A stretch of 64,000 bases of DNA, taken from contig NC_089249.1 in the NCBI RefSeq assembly GCF_963930625.1, positions 103,538,775 through 103,602,774 on the forward strand, given 5' to 3'. Positions 45,070-56,896 of this stretch are shown piece after piece. The notes beneath the pieces are model-generated. The model did not search any database. It saw only the letters and a program-made list of their open reading frames with translations, and was not told the origin of the DNA. A program made the translations under genes and the position numbers. This stretch comes from Muntiacus reevesi. Taxonomy: Eukaryota > Chordata > Mammalia > Artiodactyla > Cervidae. Within the stretch, counting starts at the first letter, position 1; each line of letters begins with the position of its first letter.

Positions 45070-45930
45070 AGTGAGGCATGCTTCATTCATTTATTAAAGA
45101 AACATGTTTTGCTGCCTATGGTATACCAGGCACTGATGAATGTGGTGGGAAAACACAGCTGTGAATGAGCCACGGTCCCTGCTCCCAATCTGAAAGGAAA
45201 AGCAGACTCATGAGCAGATAATGAAAGTACGCGGTCTAGAGAAGCATGTACAAGTGTTAGGGAGTTCAGAGGAAACGCTGGAGTGTAGCTGGGGACAGTG
45301 ATGGCTGGCAAGGGACGATCTTCAGGAAAAATTCAATGAAACAAAGTCTGAAAGGCTGGAGTAGAAGTTTAGCAGGCAAACTAAGAGAACAGGAGTAATA
45401 GAAGCAGGTAGAAAAATCAACTAATTAAAAATCAGCACCATAAAAATCTGAGGCACACGAAAAATCAGGATATACTGAGATCAGGTTGTTCAGGTGAGAT
45501 GGGAAGAAGCGATGGGATACACGGCTGGAACTGTGACCATGGCCTCAACCAGAAAGCCTGCGGGACCTAGAAAAATTAATGAAAACTGGCAGATAAGTTC
45601 AGTGGTGAGAAATGCAGATGTCATGAATTTGAACCAAGACACTGGTAAGAGGGGATGAAGAGAAGGTCATAGATTTGAAAAGCAGTTTGGAGGAAGACTG
45701 GACAGAATTTGGTGATATGACTACATGCTGGGGATGGGATAATCATGTTTGAGTCCAGGGTTTTTGGTTTGGGAAAACACGAGACGTAGTAAGTGTGGAA
45801 GAGATGAGTTTGGTTTTAGACATGTTGAGTTAAGAGTTCAAATTCATTATGTCCAAAATTAAACTTACAGATATGGAAAACCATATGAAGAGGCCATTGG
45901 TAGTTGAAAATATGATTGTGTCATGACCTG
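45070..45930 (-). mobile_element. L2 LINE, antisense
   Basis: It begins with the reverse-complement 3' end (CATTCATTTATTAAAGAAAC, then TATACCAGGCACTGATG) and reaches ORF2 with GAGTTTGGTTTTAGACATGTTGAG (key part near 45805-45830). Old, with deletions. Confidence 0.6.
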
Positions 45931-47049
45931 AATGAAACACCTCTCTCTACTTCTGCCAAGATCAAGGATGCGTTCTGGGCTTTTTATTCTGAGAAGCTCA
46001 TAACTTACTCACAAATGTTCATTATGTATTTTGCTATTAAATGAGAGTATACAGGGTTTTTTTTTTTTTTTTTTTTTCTTGTTTAATTCCTATGTCAAAT
46101 AAGAGTTTGGCTAGAGGAAGAATAAAGTCCCTTCTAATGTTCTAATCTCTGTGTTTGGATAAAGTCTATGTCCTTAACAAAATTCTAAAACCCAAAAATA
46201 AAAGATGAAAACACACACTTTTGATTTCCCCTACACAAATACAAAAGACATTCTTGGTTTTGTCTTCCCAGCATTCACATCTCCAGCTTCCTTCTGGGAA
46301 ATTAACTGTGTGCAGTTTAAATGTCAGAACTGACACTTGGACAACCTGGCACATGAACGAGGTTAATCCAATGCATTATCATGGGATTCTATATTTCATG
46401 AGCAATGCAAGGACAGGGTTCAAGGGCAGTATTGAGGTGACACCCTGATCAGCCCACCCAGTGATAAAGCAGTGACTGTGAGTCTGCTCCTTTTCAACTC
46501 TAGTGAACTTTTGGTTTCTATTTCCAAGTTTCCCATTCTCTAGTCTTCTGTTCGTCCTGTGAGCCTGACGTCCTCTTAATAAATCCCCTTTGCTTCAACT
46601 AGTCAGTTAATTTCTGCCACTTTGGATAAGAAATCTGACTGAACATCAGATTAAATTAAGTCACTCAACCAAAAAGAAAATACTAGATGTATTTCCTAAC
46701 AAATTGAAATAACGATTACTACTAACACCATTGAATCTAGTCCAGAATCAGAAAAAACCTCACAGTGACTTTTTATGAAAAGACAACTTAGACACATTCC
46801 TTACTATCTGTCTGGTTATCCTTACAGTAAGTCTTTCTGGAAACACCTAAATTGGTTGAGGAGTAATTTCAGTAGTGTTTTTTTCACTTAGTTTTAAATT
46901 GTAAAAGATTTAATTATTTTCTGCAGGTAAGTATCTGAATAGGAAAGATATCTTATTCTTATTGCTTTGGTAGTATGTACGGAGTGCTTATTGTGGCAAA
47001 GCAATGTGCTAGATGTTGAAAGAGTTTTCTCTTTCATTATTTTATATAT
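45931..47049. other. Unassigned sequence with a T-run
   Basis: T21 at 46057-46077. No other recognised feature. The open frames at 46166-46448 are opposed shadows. Confidence 0.4.
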
Positions 47050-47334
47050 TAAAGAATTGAGCACATTAATGCTTCCATAGTAAGTTCCTGTCCTTGTGGA
47101 GCTTATATTCTAATGAGAAAGACAGGGGAAAAACAATAAAAACCATAACAGTAAGTTATAGTATGTACTATGAAGTACACAGACTAGCAGCTGAGATGGT
47201 GACCATAAGACCTACCTTATATACGGCAGCCAGAGACAGCTTCCCCAAGGATAGGGTCGATATGCCAAGACCTAGAGGATGACAAGGGGCTGCCATTACA
47301 CACAATGGAAAAGCTCATCCTGGTGTCATTAATT

Positions 47335-47515
47335 ACACACTGTGGGGATTTGGGCAATTTATTTAACCTCTCTGTGTCTTTGTTTCCTCATCTGTAAAAT
47401 ATGGAACACGATAGTACCTGTTCCATACTGCTGTTGTAAGGATTAAATGTATGCATATAGAAGATACCTAGAACAGTCTCTAGTGTGTAGCAAGCACAAA
47501 ACAAATAGCAGTTAT
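47335..47515 (+). mobile_element. MIR SINE inside L2
   Basis: TTGGGCAATTTATTTAACCTC, TTCCTCATCTGTAAAATATGG, TAAGGATTAAATGTATGC and AGAACAGTCTCTAGTGTG: a good MIR in 5'-to-3' order, between two collinear L2 segments. Confidence 0.75.
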
Positions 47516-47612
47516 TTCTACTATCCCAAAAAAGAAGGCTGGCACATGCAAAAACCTGAGGCAAGAAAGATCTTTACAGACTAATTAAACCAAAATAAGA
47601 CTAGTGAAATAA

Positions 47613-47744
47613 GATAGCATCATGACTCAATGGACCTGAACTTGAGCAAACTCTGGAAGCTAGTGGAGAACAGGGAAGCCTGACATGCTATAGTCCACGG
47701 GGTCATAAAGAGTCAACACAACTGAGCGACTGAGCAACAACAAA
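47613..47744 (+). mobile_element. BovB LINE 3' tail inside L2
   Basis: Only about 130 bp: GATAGCATCATGACTCAATGG to GAGCGACTGAGCAACAACAA. It lies between collinear L2 pieces. Confidence 0.88.
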
Positions 47745-48200
47745 GAGTAATGTGGCTAGAGCAGAGTAGGCAAAGAGGTGAGTGCCCAAGTTGAGGCTAG
47801 AAACATAGACGATCAGATCAGGCCGAGCCTTGCGGTTCATAGGAAAGAGTCTGGATTTTTTTCTTAATGAAAAGGGAAGCCACTGAAGAATTTAAGCAGG
47901 AGATTGATGTTATTTATGTTTTAAGATGATCCCTTCAACTGCTGTATGGAGAATAGATTGGAGGGGGAAAGGAGTCAAGGTGGGACATGATGGTGGCCAG
48001 GCTTAGGTGGAAGGAGTGGAAAAGAAGAGAGCAGTTGCAAGATATACTTTGGAGGCACTTGGCAGTATTTGTAAATTAACTGAATCTAAGTGGGGGAGGG
48101 AGAAAAAAGGGAGAAGGCCAAGGCCAGGCTGCCACATACAGTTGGACAGCATGTTCAGTAAGTGTGCCGAGCTGACAAGGGCACATGGGAGCTGACATCC

Positions 48201-48590
48201 AACACTTAGTTCACAAAATCCTGTCCCCTGGCATGTACCCTTGGAAACAGTGCCTTTTTCTAATTTCTACAAAGGCAATACACAGGCTGGAGGCAGTCTC
48301 ACCCTTTATTTCTGGCTTGGTATTAGATAAATGATATTACCACTGACAGAAATGAGGGATTCATTTTCTGTATCAGTTACAAGATTCTTCAGATTTCCAT
48401 ATTTTTTCTTTCTTTACTTTTAGCAAATTATGTTTTCCTAGACATTTGCCCATTCCATCTAAATTTTCAAATTTATTGACAAAGTTATTCATAATAATAA
48501 TAAGGATAATGATATCCTCTTCCTATCCCTTTAAAACCTGCATTTGTGTCTTCTCTCTTTCTTGGTCAGTCTATTCAGAGGCTTGTATCA
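48201..48590. other. Unassigned sequence
   Basis: No recognised feature. Confidence 0.35.
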
Positions 48591-48742
48591 GAGAATCAGC
48601 TTTGGGGAGTGACTGTTAATGGTACAGGGTCTCTTTCTGGGGTGATGAAAGTGTTCTGAAATTAAATACTAGTGAGGGTGTACAACTGTGAATATACTAA
48701 AAACCACTGAATTGTATCCTAAAAAGATAAATTTTATGCATT
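48591..48742 (+). mobile_element. L1M 3' UTR fragment
   Basis: GGGGTGATGAAAGTGTTCTG, GTGAATATACTAAAAACCACTG and a stretch ending TAAATTTTATGCATTTG: the standard L1M 3' UTR. Confidence 0.75.
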
Positions 48743-49734
48743 TGAACTGCATATTCACTTGTTATTTTATGTATATGTATTATATTTTGTGTGCATATAT
48801 ATGTATATGTATACACACAGAAAATAACACAACCAGTATAACCTGTATAACCAGTAACCTGTATAAGTACTAGTGAAGTTTATAGTACTTGACTACATCA
48901 AGGCTTCCAGTAAAATTATTTGTCTTAGTTTTTGTACACTATAATGTTCTTCTGAGGCTTCCCATTCTTTTTATCATATAGTTTTTGACAAATTAACCAT
49001 CGTTAGTATTGCCAGGAAGGTAAGATTCAATAGTATATGATTTCTTTAAATCCTTCAAATTTTAAATAATGACCAGTACTTTCCAGAGATTACTGGTACA
49101 TGTTTTATTCATAGAGACCAAATGAATCTAAGAAAAGTAGGTCACAGAACACAATCTAATCCAAACTTGGCACTAAATGATGCAATGTTTTTTCTTCACA
49201 TAATCATGATGTTCTAATCATTCTATGATTCTGACCTTTAAGTCAGTGGGTAGTCTATTATTACTTAGTAGCTGCTGAATCCAGAGTCAACATTTTGGAA
49301 CTAAAGAATGCCCATCCTCTTTCAAAACTGTTTGGCTTACAAAAAGCTGAGCCCAGCTAAAAACCCTTGCCAAGGTTTAGTTATTTCATGCATATGAACT
49401 AAATAACAAACAGAATACAATTAGCAGAGGGTAAAAAAAATAGAGACTACACTTCTTTTCTAACATAGTAAAAACATTAAATATATTAAACATTTTTAAA
49501 AACTACCTTCAAGAGTATTATATTCTCAAGAAAGTATAAATCAAATTTTTTTCTATTTCTCAAAATGTTATACTTTCTTTTTTCTATAGATAGTAGGCCA
49601 AAATAAAATTTTAGTCAAGTTAGAAATTTTAAAAATTCAAATAACAGAGTATCTGTTCTATCTACAGGCTACCAATAAGAGAGATTTTTTGCTTCTCAAA
49701 GATATATAATGCATAAATTTAAAAGGTAAAATAA
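48743..49734. other. Unassigned AT-rich sequence
   Basis: A short TATG/TATA tract near 48775-48815 and an imperfect CCAGTATAACCTGTATAA repeat at about 48833-48866. Otherwise no recognised feature. Confidence 0.4.
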
Positions 49735-51390
49735 AGGACAGAAATGATATGGACCTAACAGAAGCAGAAGATATTAAGAAGAGGTGGCAAGAATACACAG
49801 AAGAACTGTACAAAAAATATCTTCATGACCCAGATAATCACGATGATGTGACCACTCACCTAGAGCCAGACATCCTGGAATGTGAAGTCAAGTGGGCCTT
49901 AGGAAGTATCACTATGAACAAAGCTAGTGGAGGTAATGGAATTCTAGTTGAGCTATTTCAAATCCTGAAAGATGATGCTATAAAGGTGCTGCACTCAATA
50001 TGCCAGCAACTTTGGAAGACTCAGCAGTGGCCACAGGACTGGAAAATGTCAGTTTTCATTCCAATCCCTAAGAAAGGCAATCCCAAAGAATGCTCAAACT
50101 ACCGCACAATTGCACTCATCTCACATGCTAGTAAAGTGATGCTTAAAATTCTCCAAGTAAGGCTTCAGCAACACGTGAACCATGAACTTCCAGATGTTCA
50201 AGCTGGTTTTAGAAAAGGCAGAGGAACCAGAGATCAAATTGCCAACATCTGCTGGATCATCGAAAAAGCAAGCGAATTTCAGAAAAATATCTATTTCTGC
50301 TTTATTGACTATGCCAAAGCCTATGACTGTGTGGATCACAATAAACTGTGGAAAATTCTGAAAGAGATGGGAATACCAGACCACCTGACATGCCTCTTGA
50401 GAAAATTGTATGCAGGTCAGGAAGCAACTGTTAGAGCTGGACATGGAACAAAAGACTGGTTTCAACTCAGGAAAGGAGTATGTCAAGGTTGTATATTGTC
50501 ACCCTGCTTATTTAACTTATATGCAGAGTACATCATGAGAAACACTGGGCTGGAGGAAGCACAAGCTGGAATCAGTATTGCCGGGAGAATATCAATAACC
50601 TCAGATATGCAGATGACACCACCCTTATGGCAGAAAGTGAAGAAGAACTAAAGAGTCTCTTGATGAAAGTGAAAGAGGAGAGTGAAAAGTTGGCTTACAG
50701 CTCAACATTCAGAAAGCTAAGATCATGGCATCCGGTCTCATCACTTCATGGCAAATAGATGAGGAAACAGTGGAAAGAGTGACAGACTTTATTTTGGGGG
50801 GCTTCAAAATCACTGCAGATGGTGACGGGAGCCATGAAATTAAAAGATGCTTACTCCTTGGAAGGAAAGTTATGACCAACCTAGATAGCATATTAAAAAG
50901 CAGAGACATTACTTTGCCAACAAAGGTCCATCTAGTCAAGGTAATGGTTTTTCCAGTAGTCATGTATGGATGTGAGAGTTGGACTATAAAGAAAGCTGAG
51001 CACCAAAGAATTGATGTTTTTGAACTGTGGTGCTGGAGAAGACTCTTGAGAGTCCCTTGGACTGCAAGGAGACCCAACCAGTCTATCCTAAAGGAGATCA
51101 GTCCTGGGTGTTCATTGGAAAGGCTGATGTTGAAGCTAAAACTCCAATACTTTGGCCACCTGATAAAAAGAGCTGACTCTTTGAAAATACCCTGATGCTG
51201 GGAAAGATTGAGGGCAGGAGGAGAAGCGGACGACAGAGGATGAGATGGTTGGAAGGCATCACCGACTCAATGGTCATGGGTTTGGGTGGACTCCGGGAGT
51301 TTGTGATGGACACAGAGGCCTGGCATGCTGCAGTTCATGGTGTCGCAAAGAATTAGACACAACTGAGCGACTGAACTGAACTGAACTGAT
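49735..51390 (+). mobile_element. BovB (RTE) LINE, 5'-truncated, about 1.7 kb
   Basis: Sense orientation. It starts within the ORF (ATGGACCTAACAGAAGCAG near 49748), runs through the whole RT palm and C-terminal region, the 3' UTR and the 3' tail GAACTGAACTGAACTGAT. Two frameshifts split the coding sequence (listed separately). No convincing TSD. Confidence 0.95.
49749..51195 (+). pseudogene. BovB reverse transcriptase remnant
   Basis: The first frame (49749-50651, 300 codons) carries the pre-RT segment, the RT fingers and the palm with CFIDYAKAYD. The frame shifts near 50588, where one A of a GAGAAATATC run, present in the other copies, is missing. The catalytic YADD is therefore read out of frame. 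A later frame (50725-51195, 156 codons) holds the conserved C-terminal part, including VVMYGCESWTIKKAE and ILKEISPGCSLE. The endonuclease domain is absent. Not functional. Confidence 0.94.
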
Positions 51391-51779
51391 AGGATTTCCA
51401 ATGTACTGGCAATGTTCTTGTTCTCAAGCTGAGAAGTGGATGTCTGGATGCTCACTATGCATATATTTATTTATATACACAATTGTATATGTCTTTACAT
51501 TCTTCTGAATTTAACCAAAAAATGAAAAGGAAAGAACGAGGGTAAATCTATATGGATTAACATAGTAAGATGTATGTGATATATTAAGAAAAAAAAACAT
51601 AAGAGACCATAAAGCCTATTACAAATGGCATAATCCTTATTTTATGGGAAAAAATTATCATGTATGCATGCATATGGACATATCACATGCTTATATAAAA
51701 ACCATGGAGAATATGTAACAAACCTCTGGAGAATGGGATTATAAGGATAATTTTGGGAGGAATTGTGGCACTGGAGAGA
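51391..51779. other. Unassigned AT-rich sequence
   Basis: No recognised feature. Confidence 0.35.
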
Positions 51780-51945
51780 TTTCATATCTTTTCGATGATG
51801 GTATATATATATATATGTGTGTGTATATATATATATATACCTTTCATATCTTTTTTATGATAGTATATATATATATATATATGGTATATACACATGTGTA
51901 CATATAGGTATGTATATATACACACACATATGTATATATTTACTT
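51780..51945. repeat. TA/TG microsatellite with a 62-bp tandem duplication
   Basis: The unit starting TTTCATATCTTTT with a TATATA run occurs at 51780 and again at 51842, each followed by (TA)n, with (TG)n or ATATGG variants. The rest is TATG/CACA-type simple sequence. Confidence 0.85.
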
Positions 51946-52240
51946 CTATAGGTTTCAATTGACAAATAAAATCTTGCCCAAGACAGTTTAGCAAGGAAAA
52001 CAAGAGATCAAATTTGACTACATTCCAGTAAACATTTATACAGCTATAGAAAGTGAACTATATAGTAAAAATTGTCCCATATGCTTGGTGAGGAATAATT
52101 TATAGAAAAGCTTAAGGTACTGTGATTAAAACTATGTTTCTCACATTGTAGTTAGAGAAATGAAATCATTTTATCAACAACAGCTGATCTATTTTTATAT
52201 AAAATTTATAGTAAAGAATCTGAATTCAGCTGTTTTAGAA
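51946..52240. other. Unassigned sequence
   Basis: Short AT-rich interval. Confidence 0.3.
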
Positions 52241-52405
52241 ATGTTGTTCTTGTTCAGTTGCAAGTCATGTCCAACTCTTTGCGATCACATGGAATATAAC
52301 ACGTCAGGCTTCCCTGTCCTTCACCATCCCCTGGAGTTTGCCCAAGTTCATGTCCACTGAATTGGTGATGCCATCCAACCATCTCATCCTTTGTCACTCC
52401 CTCCT
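52241..52405 (-). mobile_element. BovB LINE 3' fragment
   Basis: Plus strand TTGTTCTTGTTCAGTTGCAAG then TCCAACTCTTTGCGATCAC and GAATTGGTGATGCCATCC: the reverse complement of the BovB 3' UTR only, about 165 bp. Confidence 0.88.
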
Positions 52406-52469
52406 ATAAAACATTAAAAATTTTTCCCAAATAGTAATGAAAAGAAAATACTTATTTAATTATATTTAA

Positions 52470-52650
52470 GTTCTAAGCATGATTCTAAGTGTTTTATGTA
52501 TTAATTCAATTATTACAACCAATTTTATAATTATATATATTTTATAGATGAGATATAGAGAGGTTAAACAATTTGACAAAGGTCACACAACTTGTAAGTA
52601 TCAGAACCAGGATTTAAACTCAGGCATTTTGATTCTAAATTTCCACCATT
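52470..52650 (+). mobile_element. MIR SINE
   Basis: AAGCATGATTCTAAGTGTTTT, TTATAGATGAGATATAGAGAGG, CAAAGGTCACACAACTTG and CAGGATTTAAACTCAGGC: MIR in order. One of the better copies. Confidence 0.78.
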
Positions 52651-53513
52651 CTATATGGTCTCTTAAAGAATTTTAACTAAAACCTAATATTCATTATTAA
52701 ATGATACATTGTAGCACTGAAGTATGTTTTGTGTCTACCTCCATGAGATACAAGAAAACATTTTGAAAAATATAGAACATTATAAAATGCAAAATATTAA
52801 GATTGTAACGCTTTAGTTATTATCTGCCTCTCCATAATTCAAAGATTCTTATGCTTTGGATCTACAGTAGATTACATGGAATGTTATGCTTGTCAAGACA
52901 AAATTTGTTTTTGAAGGAAATAATATACTATTATAGTATAAATAGTATTTTGAGATACTGATCATAACTTTCTTATTTACTTCACAGACTAATATAAATT
53001 GCCCCCAACAACTGTGTTTATACATTCCAGTGCAAAGGAGCTATAGAGCTAGTTAAGTCATAGTTTATCTATTGAAATTTATTCTGTGTTAATAGATAAA
53101 AGTTTGTGAGTAAATGATACTGTACAGTGTTTTTTTCCCAAAAAATTAAAATTCACTTTAGAGTATGGAAACCATTTTTTAAAAATTTTAGAGAATAATT
53201 TCAACACTGTATATAAGGAAGGATTAAAATGAGTGTTATAAGACACATGAGGTATGTAACAGTTCAGAGAAGGTAGAAACTGTTGGATTATGAAATAATT
53301 GCAGGAGCTTTTATACCTAATGAAGTTGGGTCTGCAAGGGAGTGAAAGAATCAAGAGTTCATAAAAAAGGATACTTTACTTTTGGTTTTTAACAAATTAA
53401 ATATAATTATGATTTTACTTTGCCTACTTTCTTTGAATTGTTGAAAAATCAGTGTAATTCTGGAGGTACATTTCGGAAAAAATATAATAGTGAAAAGGCT
53501 GCTGGTTTTTTTA

Positions 53514-53560
53514 AACTATTCATGTGATAATGTTTTTGTAACATTATCACATGAATAGTT
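53514..53560. repeat. Perfect 21-bp inverted repeat, 5-nt loop
   Basis: Arms 53514-53534 and 53540-53560 are exact reverse complements (left arm AACTATTCATGTGATAATGT plus one T), with loop TTTGT. The pairing ends sharply on both sides and is flanked by T-runs. It is not part of a repeat I recognise. Confidence 0.97.
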
Positions 53561-54750
53561 CTTCCTTTTTTTTTAATCCAAGCCAATTAAATGATGAAAA
53601 TCCCTTCTTTTGTAATTCTTTTAGCATTAATTACTAGAACTTAATTACTGTTTCTCTGATTTTAGTTAGACAAGCCCAAACAAACATATAGACCAATTAG
53701 CTACTAGTTATTACATATATATTTTACTAATGAAAAATGTAGAGGTCACTGATAAGTCAAAGTTTATCTGGTAACATTCAGGACTTCAAACTTTCATTTC
53801 AAAGTTTACCACACTCAGGTTATCATAGCTTGGAAATATGAAAGTGAAAACACTAGGAATCTGAACTCTCAAATCAATAGTGGGATGTAGCAAAAGAGCG
53901 GGGGGCTACAATAGTTACATCTCCCAATCCTCTGAAAAGCAAATGCAATTTATACCAGAAAAAGTCATTTAAGTAAAATGTTACACGCTGTTAAAAAGGA
54001 AAAGGAAATTGTATAAGAGTTGGCTATTAAAGAACATTCAGTTAGAGGCAACACTAATGATGGAACTGCCAGGAAGTGGTTTAAAATATCTCCTTTAAAA
54101 AAAATAATACAGCAACTAGTTTTATTATCCTTAATAAATTCCCTGGGCCTTATTTATATTTACCCAGAGGTCTATGAATGCTTAAATTTACAGATATTTT
54201 TAAAAGAGCTCCCATCCTTCCTATTACATGGTGGGAAAAGAGTGGGTGTTATGTTATACTGTGGGTAGGAAAGGGTAGGACAGCGCAAGAGGTAGGTTTT
54301 GGTGCCAACAGACTGAGAACTTGTCCCAGAATTAATGCCTGGAAGGAATCCAAGCTTGCAGTAATCAACATTCAGTCCCTATTCCACACAAGCAAAAAGG
54401 AGCAAACTATGCAATAAGAAAATCAGACAAATTTAAAAAGAAACTATTAGAGACCCCCCAAAAATGGTTTCTTTTTAAAGTGCATTGGAGAAAGTGGTAC
54501 AGGTCATATTATTTTAAAACATAGATTATCCTTCTGATAATCTAAGGCTATAGCAAAAGCAATATGGAGCAGTTACCTAAACAATTACATAGGAAGTGGA
54601 GCAAAATATTGTTCACTAAGGTTGTGTCAGGAAACTGAATTAATACTGAAATTTAAGTTCACTGGGGCATGAACCCAGATGCAAACTACACACTAAAAAA
54701 TTCAGCTTGACCTAACTATGAAGCTGCAATCAGCAACTGAGTTTTTCTTA

Positions 54751-54796
54751 TGCATGTGGATTTTTCTTTTTTTTTCTTTTTGCATGTGGATTTTTC
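54751..54796. repeat. 16-bp direct repeat around oligo-T
   Basis: TGCATGTGGATTTTTC occurs at 54751-54766 and 54781-54796. The 14 bases between are all T except one C. The layout equals a target-site duplication around a bare poly(A) tail on the minus strand. Confidence 0.9.
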
Positions 54797-55224
54797 AATC
54801 AGACTCATATTGCTTTGGTCAATTAAAGGATTCCTTGATTTTTTTTTTGAAAATCGGAAATGATACATCTTTACACATTAGCTAGGTCAAGAGTATAGGT
54901 AATTGGTACTACTGTTTTCTTGAACCAAGAGAGTGTTTTAGATCAGATATAATCTTTATTTACTCTTTCTTCCAATATCTCCTTCTTCCTAGAGGAAGAG
55001 AGAAACAGTACCTTACTAATATACAAAAATCTTTTCTGATGCTCATGCTCTCCTCTCAGTTGTGCAGATATGGATGTGAAAGGACATTCTATAGTCTGCA
55101 ATGAAGATGAAATAGGTCATTTATTAAACTTGGCTAATAAAATGCAAAATAATAAACTTTATGATGAGGCTTGACAAGATTGATAAATGATATGATAAAA
55201 AGCATAAAGAACTAAAACCCAGGA

Positions 55225-55340
55225 AACTAGTGCACTCTGTAGACCTGTTACCTTGTACAGATGACGCTTTCTGGGGTTCAGTTTTATCATCTATGCACCT
55301 ACTTTATGAGTGGTTCTGAGGGATTAGATGAGATTAATAT
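55225..55340 (+). mobile_element. MIR SINE remnant
   Basis: GACCTGTTACCTTGTACAG, GTTCAGTTTTATCATCTATG and AGGGATTAGATGAGATTAAT follow the MIR 5' half. Old. Confidence 0.45.
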
Positions 55341-55911
55341 CGTGAAACAAATAACAGAGCTGTATAAGGACATGCCATTATCGACCTTGTATTCTATTCT
55401 ATTATTTGTCAGTTAGCATATAACTGCAGTCCCTTATGAAGCACAATGGATCTGGAATCTGAACTGAAACTTTTCTAGCCCTCATTTTTTTTTTTTTTTT
55501 TAATAAATAAGGAGTAATGCCACATATACCTCCTTTGGTGAAATGCTTTTGGTAGGGGCTCTTTATATATGGCAAATAACAAGCCATAAAATTGGGACTT
55601 TCTTAGAAATTCCAGATTCAACATCTGTATTAGCTTAGATTAGCTTTGGGAGTAAACGACAGAAACAATAGCTTAATAAAGAGAGAAATTTGTTTTTGTC
55701 CCATAGAAAACTCCAGGAAGTGTTTCATGACTGGCATTGTGACCCAAACTACCAAGAATTCAGGAGTCATTCATCTTGATATTCTGAACTGCAGGGCTTC
55801 AACCTCATGGTCTGAGAGGGCAGCATCACATTCCAGTGGAGCAACAGGGAAAGGCTCAGAGGACAAGAGCAGAGAGGCCTACATCTTGCTCTCTCCTGAA
55901 GAATGTTCATG
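55341..55911. other. Unassigned sequence with a T-run
   Basis: T-run near 55486-55501. Less AT-rich near 55760-55900. Nothing recognised. Confidence 0.35.
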
Positions 55912-56270
55912 AAAACTGCCACAAGAGGAACTCCCCCGGTGGTGCAGTGGATAAAGAATCTGCCTGCCAACCCAGGGGACATGGGTTCCATCCCTGCTCC
56001 AGGAAAATTCTACATGCCGCAGGCTATGTGCCTAAACTGCTGGGCTTGCGCTCTAAAGCCAGAAAGCCACAACTATTGAGCCTGCATGCTGCAACTCCTG
56101 AAGTCCGTAAACTTAAGAGACTGCTCTGTCACTGCAATGAGAAACCTGTGCCCCACAACTAGAGAGCTAGTTAACCCCTGCCCTCTGCAACTAGAGAAAG
56201 CCCGCGTACAGCAAGAAGACCCAGTGCAGCCAGTAATTAATTAGTTAATCAATTAAAAAACTGCCAAAGA
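55912..56270 (+). mobile_element. CHR-type SINE with target-site duplication
   Basis: Full CHR SINE at 55927-56256: head GGAACTCCCCCGGTGGTGC, body with AACTATTGAGCCTGCATGC and CAACTAGAGAAAGCCCGC, tail CAGCCAGTAATTAATTAG. Flanks AAAACTGCCACAAGA (55912-55926) and AAAACTGCCAAAGA (56257-56270) are the same apart from one missing base. Confidence 0.92.
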
Positions 56271-56550
56271 CACTTCCATTTGTATGCTGCGGGCCATGCC
56301 TGGTTGCAAGCTGGAAATAAAATGTCCATTGCAAATGGTCACAAATCTGACCTTCTACAACTCTGGGAACTACTATTGGGAGATAACTATCAGTCTCTGC
56401 CATTTATCATTTAATTTATATAACTATTTTAGTTTAGAAACTTTTTCTTCTTGAATGACTAAAGAGACTGGCCCAAGAAATATGTCAGAAAAGTGAAAGA
56501 AAGTTGCTTTGTGAATGTTTATTATTGTCTTTTTAATTCTGAAAAGTAGT
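56271..56550. other. Unassigned sequence
   Basis: Short unique interval. Confidence 0.3.
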
Positions 56551-56794
56551 AAGCTCCAATGGGGGCTTCCCAGGTGGCTCTGGTGGTAAAGAACCCGCTT
56601 GCAATGCAGAAGAGGAAAGAGAGGCGGGTTCAGTCTCGGTCCAGAGGATCCCCTGGAGGAGGGCACCGCAACCCACTCCAGTATTCTTGCCTGGAGAACC
56701 CCATGGACAGAGGAGCCTGGCAGGCTACAGTTCATAGGTCACAAAGAGCTGGACAGGACTGAAGTGACTTAGCACACACACACAAGCTTCAGTG
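56551..56794 (+). mobile_element. Bov-tA SINE, imperfect TSD
   Basis: Full length at 56562-56783, with an extra AAGAGGAAAGAGAGG segment in the head. Flanks AAGCTCCAATG and AAGCTTCAGTG agree at 9 of 11. The tail ends in a (CA) run. Confidence 0.9.
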
Positions 56795-56896
56795 ACTTTA
56801 GTGGTTTAAAATGATGATTAGGTTTATCATTGTGTAATTATTATTCCTATACTTCTGAATATCTAAAATGCTTATTTCTCTGTCTGCACATTGACC

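Larger units (their letters stand above)
47050..48200 (-). mobile_element. L2 LINE, antisense, with nested MIR and BovB
   Basis: The L2 pieces (47085-47290, 47520-47612 and 47745-48185) are collinear: GGAGCTTATATTCTAATGAG, GGCACATGCAAAAACCTGAGG, then TGTGGCTAGAGCAGAG, AAGGGAAGCCACTGAAGAA and ATGGAGAATAGATTGGAGGG. A MIR and a BovB 3' fragment lie between them. Confidence 0.65.
52651..55224. other. Unassigned AT-rich sequence, 2.6 kb, with two structural oddities
   Basis: No named repeat. It contains the perfect hairpin at 53514-53560 and the TSD-like repeat around an oligo-T at 54751-54796. Open frames are at most 91 codons, without motifs. Confidence 0.4.

Noticed and set aside
49749..50651. 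A 300-codon frame as a host protein gene
   Set aside because: It is BovB reverse transcriptase, truncated at the 5' side and frameshifted before the YADD motif.
53514..53560. microRNA precursor
   Set aside because: A 21-bp stem with a 5-nt loop is shorter than usual precursors, and no basal stem extends beyond it.
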